Below, in pieces: positions 25,224 to 38,129 of a DNA stretch of 64,000 nucleotides. How positions within the stretch are numbered: the stretch's first letter is position 1; every line of letters starts with the position of its first letter. The stretch is from contig NC_057766.1 in assembly GCF_010389155.1 (NCBI RefSeq), positions 43,534,463 through 43,598,462 on the forward strand, in the 5' to 3' direction. The position numbers were made by a program, and so were the translations under genes. The notes beneath the pieces were generated by a model. The model was given only the letters and a program-made list of their open reading frames with translations. It was not told where the DNA came from and made no database searches. This DNA is from Erigeron canadensis (taxonomy: Eukaryota > Streptophyta > Magnoliopsida > Asterales > Asteraceae).

Positions 25224-25615
25224 AGGGTAACACTCCGGTGAGAACACTCTTAAAATAAGAACGGTGAGAACACCTTAAAAACATCATTTTGATGCATTAA
25301 AAGTTCATAAAACTAACATAGTGCATTACTAATTATCATTATTTAAGTGATTAACAACACATTCATCCGTTAAAATTGAAATAATCATGTTTTTTGTTTT
25401 GTGCATCCATCTTGGATGCATATTCATCAAAATGATGCATCCAACAAAAAACGTGATTTTTTAGATTTTGATGAATCAATGTGTTGTTAAACACTTAAAT
25501 AATGATAATTAGTTATGCACTATGTCAGTTTTATGGACTTTTAATGCATCAAAATGATGATTTTAAGGTGTTCTCACCGTTCTTATTTTAAAACTGTTCT
25601 TATTTGATTGTCCCT
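25224..25615. mobile_element. Family C foldback element, copy 3
   Basis: This 392-bp copy lies in the same orientation as C2, 15 bp away across an AT-rich spacer. It ends TTGATTGTCCCT and is followed by about 20 bp of TA repeats. Confidence 0.85.
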
Positions 25616-26300
25616 ATATATATATATATATAGATATATAGAGTAAGGGTTATTTGAGAACTCACAAATAAAAAAAATGCGAGAATAATTCTGGACTACT
25701 CATTTTCTTATATTTTATCTCTCTTCCATTAAATAAGAAATTCACCCAAATTATTTAAAATGCTTTATCTCACAAACCGTAAATCGTTAGACGAAACAAA
25801 AAACATGGGTAGTCTTAAAATTTCGTCCTCTTTCATTAGAGATCTAATTCGATATAATTTTGACGACTTTTTAATTTTCATTTTTTTCCCGTTGCATTCA
25901 TCCTACACATGTGTAGGACATCCTACACATGTGTAAGATCATTGTTTTCACATGTAAATTAGTAAATGAACATATGTACACAACAATGAAGGTCAAGGGC
26001 GGAGCCCGTCTGTAACAACCGTCTTAGAAATGTTCTAAATAAGTTCTTTGAAACGTACTTTCGCCACTAGAACGGCTAGACAGTTCAATTTATTTAAGTT
26101 CGTGACGTGCTTTAGATCTAAATCATGTGCTTATATGAAGGTCAATTTGATCTTAAGTCTTGATTTATTTGACGAGTTCATGATTAAGTACAATGAAATA
26201 TTAAAGTTCGGTTCATAAACGTTCGTGTTCATAAATGTTCTAGTTCAAAATGTTCGCAAATAATCCTTGCATTTATTAAGTTCATTTAATATGGGAAAGG

Positions 26301-26309
26301 TATATAAAG
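26301..26309 (+). promoter_or_regulatory. TATA box of the solo LTR
   Basis: TATATAAAG lies 290 bp from the LTR start. About 30-70 bp downstream come ACTATTCACTCATC and a CT-rich run, as at a typical plant LTR transcription start. The assignment rests on consensus and position. Confidence 0.65.
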
Positions 26310-27044
26310 AATGAGATGGAAACCCTTGAGAGAGAAACACTATTCACTCATCTTCTCCATCTTTCTTCTCTCTCTCTCTAAAACACCTAGTGCAGCCACC
26401 TAAAACACACACAAAATTCATCCTTTCATTTTGGGTTGTTAAACCAAAATCATTTGTACTTTTAGCATCCTTGTGATAATCAAAACATATTTCTGGAATC
26501 AAATCTCAGGTAACAACAACAAATTATGAGTTTTTGATTAAATTAAAAGTTTACTTTTTCAAGTTCATGTTCTTGATGATTTGGTCCAATTTTGTTTGAA
26601 AATCGTGTTAATGATTAATGGGTTTGTGTCTAAGTGTGTTTAATAACATTTATGTGAACAAATTTGGGTCATAACATGCTTTAATCTACAAAACCCATTT
26701 TTGAAAGTGAAGGAAAACTTGTTCTTGATGTGCCACGGCTTGTTCATGTTATAGATGATCTTGAAATCGTTAAAAATGTTATTGGTTAGTGTTATTGTGA
26801 ATAAAAGTACTAGTGCTATGTTCTAACAAATCCCGGAATCGATCTAGACCTTTGTAATGTGTGTTGGTCCCTAAGATCGTCCTAGGCAGCTTGTTGGTAC
26901 ATTATACTTGTTCGTTCGATCTTGTGTGGTGTTGTGATGTTGTTGGTACGTTTAATGGGTAACTGATCCTTTGGATCGGTTTTGCTCAAACAATCATTCT
27001 TGAACTAAAATGATCCTTGTACCTTGTTCTTGTCCTTGGATTTG

Positions 27045-27265
27045 GGACGATCTTGGTCTCAAATGTACTTAAAACGATCTTGAAGTCTTGAAACCTAAAA
27101 CGATCACGAGCTACCTTGTATATGAAACGATCTTGAACCTTAAAACTTGAAACGATCTTGAAGCTTGCATCCAGGACGATCCTGACCTAGGGCAGGTAGG
27201 ACGATCTTGAACTCTAGACAGCAGGACGATCTTGTTCTTTGTCCAGTGGGACGATCTTGAACTCC
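27045..27265 (+). repeat. Cluster of ACGATCTTG words inside the LTR
   Basis: Nine copies of RACGATC(T/C)TG or a close variant occur in about 220 bp at irregular spacing, most followed by AAC, AAG or AAA. The spacing is not that of a simple tandem array. The function is unknown. Confidence 0.8.
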
Positions 27266-29465
27266 CAAACCCTAGACAATCTTCTACTCATCAGAAAACA
27301 ACACGAATTTGTTCTATAACATACCACACTTGATCATTAATCACCAAACCAATTCATAACATCTTTAGCACTCGATCAATCACACCAAAGGCTACTTATT
27401 AACATCAAAGCTAGTTCATGAATTGATCTAAAACAACATACATCGTGCAAACCCTAATTGAGTACACTTAAGACATGATCTATCTTGATTATTAAAGTAC
27501 AAGTTCTATGAACAACTAAATTGAGTTCTTAAGGCTAAAGTTCATTATTAAAGACACGTTCAACTCATTAACACGATAAGTACTTATGTGTAAGTTCAAA
27601 GACGCTTAGTTCAAGTCCAGTTCGTGTACTTAAAGTTCATTAAACTCTTTTGAGTCAAAACGTTCAAAGATCTTCAAAGGACCAAATCATCAGTTCATCA
27701 AGGGCATTTCAGTGATTAAATAATCACATGAACTAATATATGTACTTATTAATGATCAATGACATGTACTTAGGCATCCATCAAGACGTGCTTGGATTGT
27801 GATAGATGTAACTTATCTATCCCTGTGCTTGTTCTCTGTGCTATTACTACTGTGCTTGTACCAGATCACTGTGAGTTCACTAATCCCCCTTTCATACATC
27901 TTGTTCAAGTTCTTTTATCGGGGACTGAAAAGCATGAAAACCATTTTGTACTTGTACATATGTTCTTGAACTATTTTACGTACTATATTATGATCTTGAA
28001 CTTGAACTACTTATGATATGATTCTTAAACTGTTTAAAGAAGTATTTAAGTCTTGAATGGGCAGGATCTTACATACATTTATACTACTGTACTTGATCTT
28101 TATTATGTTCTAGTTCGTACATGTACTTGTTCAGTTTTTGTTCACTGCTATCAATTCATATCTCACAGTTCAGGGAATGAACCGTAGGTAAATATGGACA
28201 GCGCTGTTTAAGGTAGGCCCACCCTCATTCTCCGCAGTTCTGGAGGATGCATATTACTTGTTCTTGTACTTGTTTTTGTTCTGATCTAGACCATATTTGA
28301 CGTACTTGAGCTATATGAGCACATCATTACATTACAATTCAGTTCTGGCCAATCAGATTAGCAGTGACCACTTATATCTAAGGTTCATTATATGTTCTTG
28401 TTATGTTCATTCTATTATAAAGTACTTATGTTCAACGTGCAGATCTTGACCTAGTTCTTATTATATTAAAGTACTTATGTTCAACATGCAGATCTTGATC
28501 TAGTTCTTATTATTACAAAGTACTTTGGTTCAACGTACAAAACTTATGATCTTGTTCGTGTGATCCTGTTCTTATTATACATATATACTTATATGTAAAC
28601 TAAACGTACATTATGTGAATCTCACCAACTACTTTTGACCTTTTTAACTTACATGCTTTTCAGGCTAGGCTTATAGATCTTTAGCATAGGAGTCTTCCTC
28701 TTTAAGCTCATCTCATTTGGCGATTGTTCAAGCGTACAAGATCAGGAGCTGCGAAGACTTTCCTTGCTAGTTCTGTTCAAGACTTGTAACTAAAAGACAA
28801 TTGTTCTGTCTTTTGTTTATTGACTATTCTGAGTACATTATATGTTCTGTAATAACTTTCGTACTTATGTTCTCTTTTAATGTAATGGCTGTGTTGGAAC
28901 TTGTACTGTGTGCGATTGTGCTTATCTATGCATCCCGTATATTCCGCTTTAGCGGGGTGTTACACCGTCAATCCATGGCAGAGCCATGGTAGCCAAGGAC
29001 GGAGCCCGTCAGTCCATGGCGAAGGAATAATAGCTAAGGGTGGAGCCCGTTAGGTAGATCACCCCTCATTGGTCACCCCCTATGACCTATCCCCTCTATG
29101 ACCTATCACCCTCTATGACCTATCACCCCCACTAGCTTTGGTTTATGAATATCCTTAAGGGTGAAGCCCGTTCTGAATCATAATTTTTGTTCAACCTACA
29201 CATGTGTAAGTTATTTGTAACTAACAAAAAGAAAACGAGAATTAAAAAGTCGTCAAAAGTATATCGAATTGGATCTCTAATGAAAGAGGACGAAATTTTA
29301 AGACTACTCATGCTTTTTGTTTTGTCTAACGATTTACGGTTTGTGAGTTAGAACATTTTGAATGATTTGGGTGAATTTTATTATTTAATTGAAGAGAGAG
29401 AAAAAAGAAAATAATGTGTAGGAGTTCTCAAAATAATTTACCCCTATATATATATATATATATAA

Positions 29466-30120
29466 TTCTTTTTTCTATCAAAATCGAAATGTACTTGTGG
29501 GTTGTACACATATGAATATTGTCTGGGGGTTTAAAGAATGATATTCTCTATAAATATTTTCAAATGGACAGTAAATCATGTCATCATACTCCGTTCATTT
29601 TTTAATACATTCAACCACTTAATACATTATTAAAAAAAAATGAGCCCTAACATTTAAATAGAAAAAGTTGTTTTACATGTTTTCAAAAGTTTATCAAGGT
29701 AAACGATGTAACAAATCAAAATGCTGGTTTGTTTTTGACAAACAATGGGATAAATTTATCATTAGTCTTGATTTAATTACGATAACACAGTATTGCAGTA
29801 TACAATATTCATGATAAATTTACAAAAACACTTTTTATACCAGAAAGTAACAAAACATGCCCTTTCTCACTAACTCAACCAAAGAGTCGAAGACAGGAGT
29901 CGGTTACAATGAATCAAATGTAAAAAATACATATTTTGATATTTTCTAGTCAAACTTTGAAGACTTTTTGTTAGGCTCCGTGTGGACCAAGCTCGTATCA
30001 TCTGTCAAAAGTCCATTTTTAAAAAAAACATCAGGCCCCAAAATTTGAACTACCGCCCAAACACTTCACTGTTTCAACTTTCAAGTGCGCATCTACATAC
30101 ATCACATTTTCTATCAAACA

Positions 30121-30122
<2 letters not shown>
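29466..30122. other. Intergenic DNA and distal promoter region of the IQD gene
   Basis: AT-rich, with no gene recognised. The last part is probably upstream regulatory DNA of the IQD gene. Confidence 0.5.

Positions 30123-30151
<29 letters not shown>
30123..30151 (+). repeat. Poly-C tract of 29 bases followed by a CA repeat
   Basis: An uninterrupted run of 29 C lies 96 bp upstream of the IQD start codon, probably in the 5' UTR or core promoter, followed by about six CA units. Such tracts can form i-motif or, on the other strand, G-quadruplex structures. The exact length may be uncertain because long homopolymers are hard to sequence. Confidence 0.9.
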
Positions 30152-30246
30152 ACACACACACTACTCTATTGCTTTCTCTCCCTCTTTTTCTAAATTCCAC
30201 AAAACTATATCTATTTATATGTTTATTTACATGTAATCTATATAAA

Positions 30247-32803
30247 ATGGGTAAGACTACGAGGTGGATTCGAGCTCTGTTCGGAGTTAAAAAGTCAGCT
30301 TCCAAGAAACAACAACCTACACAAGAAGAAAACCAAGTTTTATTTTCTTCGGGTTTGGTTTCATACCCGAAACAATCCGATGAAAACAACAAACATGCAA
30401 TTGCAGTTGCAGCAGCCACGGCTGCTGTAGCCGAGGCTGCGCTAGCGGCTGCCCACGCCGCGGCTGAGGTTGTTAGATTAACAAGGGGCGGCGGCGGTGG
30501 TGGTAGTAGTAGGGTGTATTATGACGGTGAACGACTGCGGCGAGTGGCGGCTGTTAAAATACAATCCACATTTCGGGCTTACCTGGTATGTATGTGCTGG
30601 AATTTGAATTACTGTTTTGCCCTTTCAATGTTTTGAAATGCTTTTGTTTGATTTTAGGAAAAATATTATATCTTCCAAGAAAATCAATTAATAATTTTCA
30701 TGATAACTTGATGATATGAAAGTATTATCTATTTGTGCTTTCTTCTAATGTTATCATTTAATTTTACTAAATGTTATAATCAAATTGGTAAACATATTAT
30801 TGTGCTGATTTTTTTTTGTTAAGATTATATACTCATTTTCCATACTCAAATTAGTAGTATAGTGTGTGAGTGAGTGTGTGAGGGGTCCAACTGACCAACT
30901 TAACCTGAATTAATTTAAGTAATTTCTTGTGATTATTATGAAGAATCTATTGATTTTATACATTTTGGGTCCTACCACTTCATTTATTGGTGGTAGACTT
31001 TTTCTTCTTTCTATTTTGGACCCTTCCTTGTCATTACCAACCAAGTCAGTTTCACACTCCTCTTTAGACAAAATACTAATCAGATTGTATAGGTCATGAA
31101 CTTTATGATGGAAGATAATCAATACTAAATTCATTTTTAGATTTAAATAAAATGTACCACTTTTATCATATTTGTAATAATTATAAAAATAGAAAATGAT
31201 TTGTGTACTTTAATTACATGTCAAAAAATGTATCCAATGATAGAAATTAAAGATTAGAGAATATTATCAAAGGTCTGAATGAAGTAGTTATCTTTTGACA
31301 TCTACATATTATGTATAACACTCTATTTGAGTCATGGTTGGATAAGTGGTTAACATCCTAGCCTCTGGAAACAGAGGTAATGGGTTCGATCCACATCTCA
31401 TGCATAGGTTGGAGGGCTTTTTCTACCATTTAGGTAGAAAACTGGAAGCAGTCTCTCTACTTAGATAGGGATAAGGTCTGTCTACATCTTAACCTCCATC
31501 ATATAACGTCAAAGTATTGTGGTTCAAAACCCGCAGAAGGCGACACCGAAGTGTTTATTTCTTTCTTACTCTATTTGAGTCATATACTTGGTATTTACCA
31601 ATGTGTGTACATGTTGAAAACTCTACATTTCTTTTTATGTGAAATCTTGGAATTCGCTTTATTGGGAAGGAGTGGTTGATTAACCAATAAAGCTTAACCA
31701 GATAATAATTAGATAATACATCTACCAAACAATTGTCCCTCATATTATTGTTATTTTAATTGGTTGCTTAACTTTTACGTTCATTGCTACTTAATCTTAT
31801 TAAATTTGTAACACTAAAATATTTGTGGTTTGTACCTTTATGTTACGGTCCAATGTCTCTGTTATAGTAAAACCATATTATTGGATGCTTTATATCTTTT
31901 AAGTGAATCATCATGGTGGCTAACGACGGATTGTACTATGTGTTAAAATAGTTGTACTTGTATAACATTAAAGCAAATGATTGGTGAATGTATAGGCTAG
32001 GAGAGCATTGAGGGCACTAAAAGCGTTGGTGAAGCTTCAGGCACTTGTACGAGGGCACATTGTGCGCAAACAGAGTGCAGACATGCTTCGACGAATGCAA
32101 GCCATGGCTCGCCTCCAGGCTCAGGCCCTTGCCAATCGAGCTCACTCAACTTCGTCACCACATTCAAGTATCAAGTCATCCCGTTCCTACCGACATCCAG
32201 TGAGTAAAATGTTGTTTAGGAAGTTTTCTTTTGTTGCATAGCTTTAGTTGTATATATATTGAACTAAGTTCTGATTTTTTGGCAACACAGCGATCTAACT
32301 CGTTGTCACACTTCAAAGTCTCTCTTGGCCAAGAACGGCGACATCCTAATGGGCCTAATTGGCTAGATAACTGGATGGAGGATACCTCCTGGACAAGCAA
32401 TTATGATGATAAAAGTGACAAGATTCTTGAAGTAGATACCTGGAAGCCAAAAAATAGTACCACTCCGACAAAACCTCAAAAACCAGGTATGACCCGTTTC
32501 ACGACCGACCTTTCGTCGATTGATTCAAATTGGGGAACAGATAAAGCAACACACAATTCGGAGTATAAGCATCAATCACATTCTGCATCCTCTAGGCCTG
32601 GAAGTGGCCGCAAAAGAAGCCTGTTTGCTCCAACTATTAAAGGGGAATACCCACAGAGCCTATTTGGATACTACCCAAGTCACCCAAACTATATGTCTAA
32701 CACAGCATCATCTCAAGCAAGGATACGATCACTTAGTGCACCAAGGCAGAGACGCTACTGGGATCATTCAGATACCAAATCTGAAAGGGGTTTCAGTAAG
32801 TAG
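30247..32803 (+). CDS. IQD22: IQ67-domain (IQD) calmodulin-binding protein, IQD22-like
   Basis: Three exons (30247-30585, 31996-32199, 32291-32803) join into 351 codons with phase-0 GT-AG introns. The N-terminus [16 protein letters not shown] is the IQD start, close to IQD22. A low-complexity Ala-rich segment (about residues 58-76) and a Gly run follow. The IQ67 domain spans about residues 96-160: [39 protein letters not shown], then [15 protein letters not shown]. The position of the exon 1/2 junction within the first IQ motif is diagnostic of the family. The C-terminus carries the Ser/Arg-rich region and ends [12 protein letters not shown]...GFSK. IQD proteins bind calmodulin and link calcium signals to microtubules and the nucleus. 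Intron 1 hosts a SINE. The symbol marks the closest group, not proven orthology. Confidence 0.92.
31320..31583 (+). mobile_element. SINE in IQD intron 1, with an exact 16-bp target duplication
   Basis: The body (31336-31567, 232 bp) starts with a tRNA-like A-box (GGTTGGATAAGTGGTTAA) and a perfect B-box (GGGTTCGATCCAC). It ends in a T-rich tail. It is flanked by exact copies of ACTCTATTTGAGTCAT at 31320-31335 and 31568-31583. It points the same way as the IQD gene. Confidence 0.92.
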
Positions 32804-34540
32804 GCTTGTGAATTGACTATATTTACTTTAACGTAAGGGGTCTGATGTTGCTTGACTGGGTCATCTGAGTAGGTTTTCATTGACATTGTTACTGGTGTGT
32901 TTTGTACAGTGACCTTAAGGGGTAATCTTGCTTGATTGCTAAAACAAATTGTGTTCAATATATTATTCTCTCTCTTTTATGTTCTTTTTCTTTATTGCTG
33001 TAAGGCTGTAAACTATCATGTACTCGTATTATGTTAAAACTTTGGTAACAAGTATAATTGATATAAAGACCTGTAAATTGAAATATCATACGAGTACTTC
33101 CTACATTCAAAACATACAGTAACCATGGATCATGAGTTGGTTGTCCATTAGTTGGTTTCCACCTAATAACCAACTAATGGACCTGACATCGTTCAGCAGA
33201 ATTCACCTGAAAACAGAAGAGCTGATAGGTGGTGTGGAATATATAGATATATGCTCGCTGGTATTAAGGTACTTGGGATCAGGCATCCTCTAGCAGGTTA
33301 AGAGATCAAAGAGATTTACACAACACTCTTTTACTGCTAGAGTGCTAGTGAATTGGTGAGTTAAGAAGCTGTAAAGACTAAACTCCCAAGTTGAAAAAAA
33401 CTTTAAACTATGCCATGTTACTTAAGCCTAAAGGATAGCCAAACAAAGCCAAATTTGGGTTAACTCAAATGTTTATTGAAACTTGAAAGACAATTCAACT
33501 TAAATCAAGATAAACTTCACTTGGAGCTACTCAAATCAAACTTTAGAGTCAAACTAGAGTGCAAGAATATCACAAGACAGTTCAGTAGCCGTAGTCTTAT
33601 CAAGCTTGTATCAATTCATTAGTTCACTCTGTGTATCGATAGTGGCATAATTATTCGGATTAACATTACCGAATATATACTATTGGATCATATTGACATA
33701 CTTTTAGATGCAAATAATAAACTGGAGCCAAATTGAGCTTTTAGCTTGAAAATAAAAGGCTATATATAGAGCTCAAGTCAAGCTTTGAAAATTAAAACTC
33801 AAGTCAACCTAGTCAGCAGATGTTCACAACTCAAAGGTAAAGTAGCACCACTAATTATACCTAGCAGAAAGAATAAACTAGAAAAACCTTAGTAATTACA
33901 GTCAGTCCTCAGAACAACAGGAAGGCAAAATGAATCACCACAAAAACCAGGCAGAATAGCAATGGCACTAGCTACGTGTCAACTATAGGTAGTAATAACG
34001 CTGGTTAAACATAAGGCACAAAGAGCTGCCCCAAAGTCAGTGCAAGCCAAATAGCCAAAAGCAATGGGGCAATAGAACAAGGAGACTGCAAAACCAAAGA
34101 TAGAGTATGTCGCCCCCATTGTTGATCAATGGTGTGGTAAAACAGATATATATATATATGCTGCCACTTAATTCAAAACTATCACCCATAAATAACCGCC
34201 AATAACCTTAAACTAAGGGCATTCATCATTCTTTAGCATCCAATTAGTTTCAGCTTTATAGACATTAGACAAAAATTGCGGCTTTGAATACGGAACATTA
34301 CAAACACAATAAAAGAGAATCATGTTGTTAAACACCGAAAATAAAAATGGTAGATGCCCAACAGAAATTGCATGCTATTCGTACAAAATATTAAAAGCAC
34401 CCCAATCTAAGATCATATCACATCCAAAAACAATTGTATGTAGAAAGTGTTTCATAACCGGGATTGTGATTGGTAAACAAAACATCTGAATCAACAAAAG
34501 ATAAATAAAACATTCAAACGTTTTCCTAGGGTATGGAAGT
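32804..34540. other. IQD 3' UTR and intergenic DNA between IQD and RPL24
   Basis: The first part is probably the IQD 3' UTR. The bases just before 34541 are the RPL24 3' UTR on the other strand. In between, no conserved frame, repeat arm or RNA gene was recognised; the two genes converge here. Confidence 0.5.
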
Positions 34541-35609
<1,069 letters not shown>

Positions 35610-35640
35610 GGCGGCTGCTGAAACAGGTTTCTCTTGAATA

Positions 35641-35658
35641 AAACCCTACAAACCCTAA
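35641..35658 (-). promoter_or_regulatory. Two telo-boxes upstream of RPL24
   Basis: AAACCCTA at 35641-35648 and AAACCCTAA at 35650-35658 lie 32-50 bp upstream of the start codon. Telo-boxes are a known feature of plant ribosomal-protein promoters and act with site II elements. They fit the RPL24 call. Confidence 0.75.
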
Positions 35659-35727
35659 TACGCTTGGTTCTTATATGGATAACCAGTTGTATGATAAGTA
35701 TAAGGGTTTCTAATTTGCAACCTAACC

Positions 35728-35744
35728 TGGGCCGGGTTTGGGCC
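35728..35744 (-). promoter_or_regulatory. Two site II (TGGGCC) elements of RPL24
   Basis: TGGGCC occurs at 35728-35733 and 35739-35744, about 120-135 bp upstream of the start codon. Paired site II motifs bind TCP factors and drive growth-related genes. With the telo-boxes they form the standard ribosomal-protein promoter. Confidence 0.7.
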
Positions 35745-35805
35745 TGTTCTAAGGATTTCTTGGACCCAATTTAAAAACGGGTATATACTTGGTTAAAAGA
35801 AATTA

Positions 35806-36115
35806 GATAGCAATAGCCGTGGGCAAAAAACCGGTTCCCAAAAACCGATCTGGATTATCCAAGAACCGGAACCGATTGGAACCGGTTCCTGAGGTTCCTC
35901 AAGAACCATCGGTTCGGGACCGGTTTCACCTTTGGATCCAAAAATCGGTTCCTTACGGTTCCAATCGGTTCCGAACAAAAAAAGGGGGGGAAACGAAAAA
36001 ACATGATCAAACGTTGACCAAGAACCGGTTTCGGTTCTTGAATAACCGGTTCCAGTCAATGTCGACTGTAACCGGTTCTATCGGTTCTAATCCAATGCCC
36101 ACCTCTAAATAACAA
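35806..36115. mobile_element. hAT-like MITE rich in ACCGGTT words
   Basis: The element proper is 35814-36107 (294 bp). The ends read TAGCCGTGGGCA and, reversed, TAGAGGTGGGCA. The flanks GATAGCAA and AATAACAA match at 6 of 8 positions, fitting an aged 8-bp hAT duplication. The interior has about ten ACCGGTTC-like words on both strands. Confidence 0.65.
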
Positions 36116-36563
36116 TAGCGAAAGGTCATGCCCACAACCTGAATTTTTTAGAAACCAGTTCCAAACCAAAATCGAAACTGTTTTTAACGCAATTAAAAAA
36201 TAGTTTTGACGAAACCTGTATTTTTGATTAAAGGTTAACCGATTTTATTCAAATTTTTTTCATAAACAGATCCAAACCAATATGGAAATAGTAAAAAAAT
36301 TTCTAGAACTAAAAACTAGAATTGATTTGGGAGAAGCCGATTTTTTCTTTGTTCAGTTTTCTGAAATCGGTTATCCCAAGAGTAGTTGAAGATTATTTTC
36401 ATTTACTTTTTAAAATTTAAACTTTAATATATTTTATTTATTTATTATTGTTATTATTAGTTTTTGCTTTTATTTAATGGCAAATTTAGGTTCAACAACA
36501 TTGTCGTTTTATATACCCAACTTCATTTTCATCGGTATCATGGTTATTTTTGAGATTTTAGTG

Positions 36564-37023
36564 TCTCCAGTTAAGGCTGACAATTTTCACAAGGAACCTG
36601 TTAACACGACACGACCTGTTCTTAACAGGTTTCGTGTCTTAACAGGTTTGGACCTGTTAAGATTATACATATATATAAAAAAACTAAGAATTGATATAAT
36701 AATTTGACTTGATATACGATTTTTATAAGGTAAGATTTCTATGAACTTTTATAATGTAAGATTTATTATCGCTATATAATAGTTGAGCTTTGTTAGAGTT
36801 TATGTATCGCTAAGGTTTTTTTTAAATATTAGTCAAGAATTATATAATATATATGTTAACAAGTTTCTTAACAGGTTTTAATAGGTGCACCTGTTAATTT
36901 TTGTGTCGTGTTCGTGTTTGAAAATTTACACGATTAGTTAACAGGTCGTGTTCGTGTTTGACCTTAACAGGTTTGTCTCTTAACAAGTTTCGTGTGACCT
37001 ATTATCCCACCCTTATCTCCATA
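36564..37023. mobile_element. hAT-like MITE rich in TTAACAGGTTT words
   Basis: The element proper is 36572-37015 (444 bp). The ends are TAAGGCTGACAAT and, reversed, TAAGGGTGGGATAAT. The flanks share TCTCCA at the start of a possible 8-bp duplication. The interior carries many AACAGGT words on both strands, near both ends. Confidence 0.55.
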
Positions 37024-37314
37024 TCGATATCGAGTAGCATTTTGCTCACACCTTAAATTAAACCCAAAACCTTAAAGTTTAAGTTCGTTCAAGTATTAGT
37101 TTTTTTTTATTAATTGATGGTTGGTCTTATTATTAATTTTCAACTTCATCTATTTTCACTATTGTGATAGCATATTGTCACAATAATGAGCAAAAGCTCG
37201 TCAATGAGATTTTTTTTGTTTAAGGTCTATAACGGAGGTGTTAAGTTTTATATGAAGTGTATTTAAATCTCAATATGTCAATGTATTTTATATGAAGTGT
37301 TATTTAATATAATA

Positions 37315-37460
37315 CAAGAGGTTGTGGGAGGTTAACATTTTTGTCTTTGAAGACAATTTGAGGGTTCGATCATCACCCTTTGCAAAGGATAAATGTTTTT
37401 TTCTATTATTTTAGATGTAATCTAAAAGCAACATTTCTAACTCGATAACCGTTTACATCT
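37315..37460 (+). mobile_element. Possible decayed SINE head
   Basis: GTGGGAGGTTAAC and, about 30 bp on, GAGGGTTCGATCATC resemble tRNA A- and B-boxes in SINE spacing. No tail or target duplication was found. Confidence 0.35.
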
Positions 37461-38129
37461 CAACATCCTTTATAGACCGTTTGAGGTATTGAGAATTTGA
37501 GATACAAAACTCGTATACTATATAAGAGGTTTTGGAATAAGACATTAGTTATATTTTGGATCATTACTTTTGTCAAATTTCAGCTATATTAGAGAATTTA
37601 ACTTAATGCTTTTTCTACAAGTATAAATGAAAATCATAAAGTAGTCAATGGTAAGATACTAAGATATACTTAATAGATTAAAGAGCATATAATATATCAT
37701 TGCTAGTAATTAATATTATTTTATCTTAAGTTATCTTTAAAAAAATTTTAGCCACTTTAAGATATTTCTGTTTACGGCCCTATTTCTTACCTTTAATTAG
37801 CTTTCTATATAAATGGGTGTCCCGATTGTAATATTAATCTCTGTTTTTGTTTTTCAAGTTTAAGTATTCGTTTATAATTTGTCATCGATTGCTCACCGTT
37901 AGTCACTGTAAGTCGTTTCCAATAGCCAAAGCAATCCCACCCAACCAAAAGCCTCTTCATCTCATTTGTTTTTTATTCAATATCTTGGTCAATTCTTACA
38001 TATTTTTTGTTTATTTCAATTATTTGTTAGCTACGTACAACTTTATACTACTACAGATGATAGTCTATGCATACTTGGCAAACTAGATAGTACACCTATC
38101 ATATGGTTTCTCAACATTGGTCTTTCACT
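37461..38129. other. AT-rich spacer, no gene seen
   Basis: Short open stretches exist, but none has coding character or splice support. Confidence 0.5.

Larger units (their letters stand above)
26011..28964 (+). mobile_element. Solo LTR of a long-LTR retrotransposon, with 5-bp target duplication
   Basis: The 2,954-bp LTR begins TGTAACA and ends TGTTACA, a perfect 7-bp inverted terminus of the TG...CA type. It is flanked by CCGTC at 26006-26010 and 28965-28969, and the interrupted host element is known from two other copies. No internal retroviral genes are present, so it is a product of LTR-LTR recombination. The strand is set by the TATA box at 26301 and the CT-rich leader after it; U3 would then be only about 0.3 kb and R-U5 over 2.6 kb. 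Confidence 0.95.
25641..29445. mobile_element. Family B foldback element, copy 3, split by a solo LTR
   Basis: The left half (25641-26010) and right half (28965-29445) together match copies 1 and 2. They are separated at the GGAGCCCGTC word by the LTR at 26011-28964. Without the LTR and one 5-bp duplication the element would be about 846 bp. TA repeats flank both ends. The LTR insertion is therefore younger than this copy. Confidence 0.9.

Noticed and set aside
30085..30419. Open frames across the poly-C tract on both strands upstream of the IQD start
   Set aside because: The proline or glycine runs come from the homopolymer. The IQD start [13 protein letters not shown] is the family-conserved one.
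32520..32816. Second plus-strand frame over IQD exon 3
   Set aside because: It overlaps the conserved IQD frame and lacks conserved motifs. It is a shadow.
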